The notes beneath the pieces are model-generated. The model was given only the letters and a program-made list of their open reading frames with translations, did no database searches and had not been told where the DNA came from. This document shows positions 23,685 to 23,747 of a DNA stretch of 23,747 nt, one piece after another. The stretch comes from Branchiostoma floridae (Eukaryota > Chordata > Leptocardii > Amphioxiformes > Branchiostomatidae). Position numbers and translations under genes: made by a program. Numbering within the stretch: position 1 is the first letter of the stretch; every line of letters starts with the position of its first letter. The stretch lies in assembly GCF_000003815.2 (NCBI RefSeq), contig NW_023365723.1:28433-52179 (forward strand). The letters run 5' to 3'.

Positions 23685-23747
23685 GTAAGTACATTTTACC
23701 AATAAAACTGAAATAGTTGTATCCATCAAGTAACGGGCATCCTAACT

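Overview
The window looks like animal nuclear DNA, most probably from a lancelet (Branchiostoma-like) or another marine invertebrate. This is an inference from the style of the sequence: short coding exons with GT/AG splice signals and small introns, AT-rich non-coding DNA, AATAAA signals, microsatellites, and a dense mix of invertebrate DNA-transposon families. There is a 100-N scaffold gap at 11725-11824. I saw no bacterial operon, rRNA, tRNA or CRISPR array. No intact long gene is visible. What can be read is exons and decaying fragments, most of them transposon-derived.

Left part (1-5.6 kb): a coiled-coil C-terminal exon (728-837, minus); a sliver of a P-element-like transposase (1081-1179, minus); copy A of a 555-bp duplication (1205-1759); a possible two-exon minus-strand gene end with a polyA signal (2305-2614); one member of a dispersed repeat pair (3486-3714); a possible two-exon, 86-residue minus-strand gene (3831-4156); and short exon candidates at 4968-5143 and 5426-5755.

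Middle part (6-11.2 kb): almost all the coding signal is on the minus strand. In transcription order it holds a coding fragment (11145-10950), a broken DDE-type transposase of a widespread unnamed family that I suspect is Kolobok-like (10896-10150), three exons of an unnamed invertebrate family (10006-9087), a piggyBac transposase fragment (9056-8560), a Myb/SANT-like first exon (8403-8256), copy 1 of a three-copy repeat (about 7860-7330), and two exons ending in copy B of the duplication (7091-6387).

Right part (11.9-23.7 kb): coding signal is mostly on the plus strand. There is an acidic two-exon gene end (13271-13530), a 1.36-kb minisatellite of a 24-bp unit (13735-15091), a coding-like stretch (15138-15366), a basic exon (15887-16222) followed by a degenerate ParB-like domain (16257-16722), an acidic exon (17014-17195), a 696-bp MITE with perfect 12-bp inverted ends and TTAA target duplications (17378-18081), the first three exons of an unrecognised gene (18182-18624), a broken CbxX/SpoVK-type AAA+ ATPase exon (19115-19370), several exon candidates (20211-21175), two exons of a KDZ-type transposase (21750-22174), a gag-like ORF (22297-22876), and repeat copy 3 (23110-23460).

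The genes do not form a pathway. The best description is a nested transposon graveyard in which TTAA-target DNA transposons recur, with a few possible host exons in between. Domain names come from pattern recognition of motifs, not from a database search.
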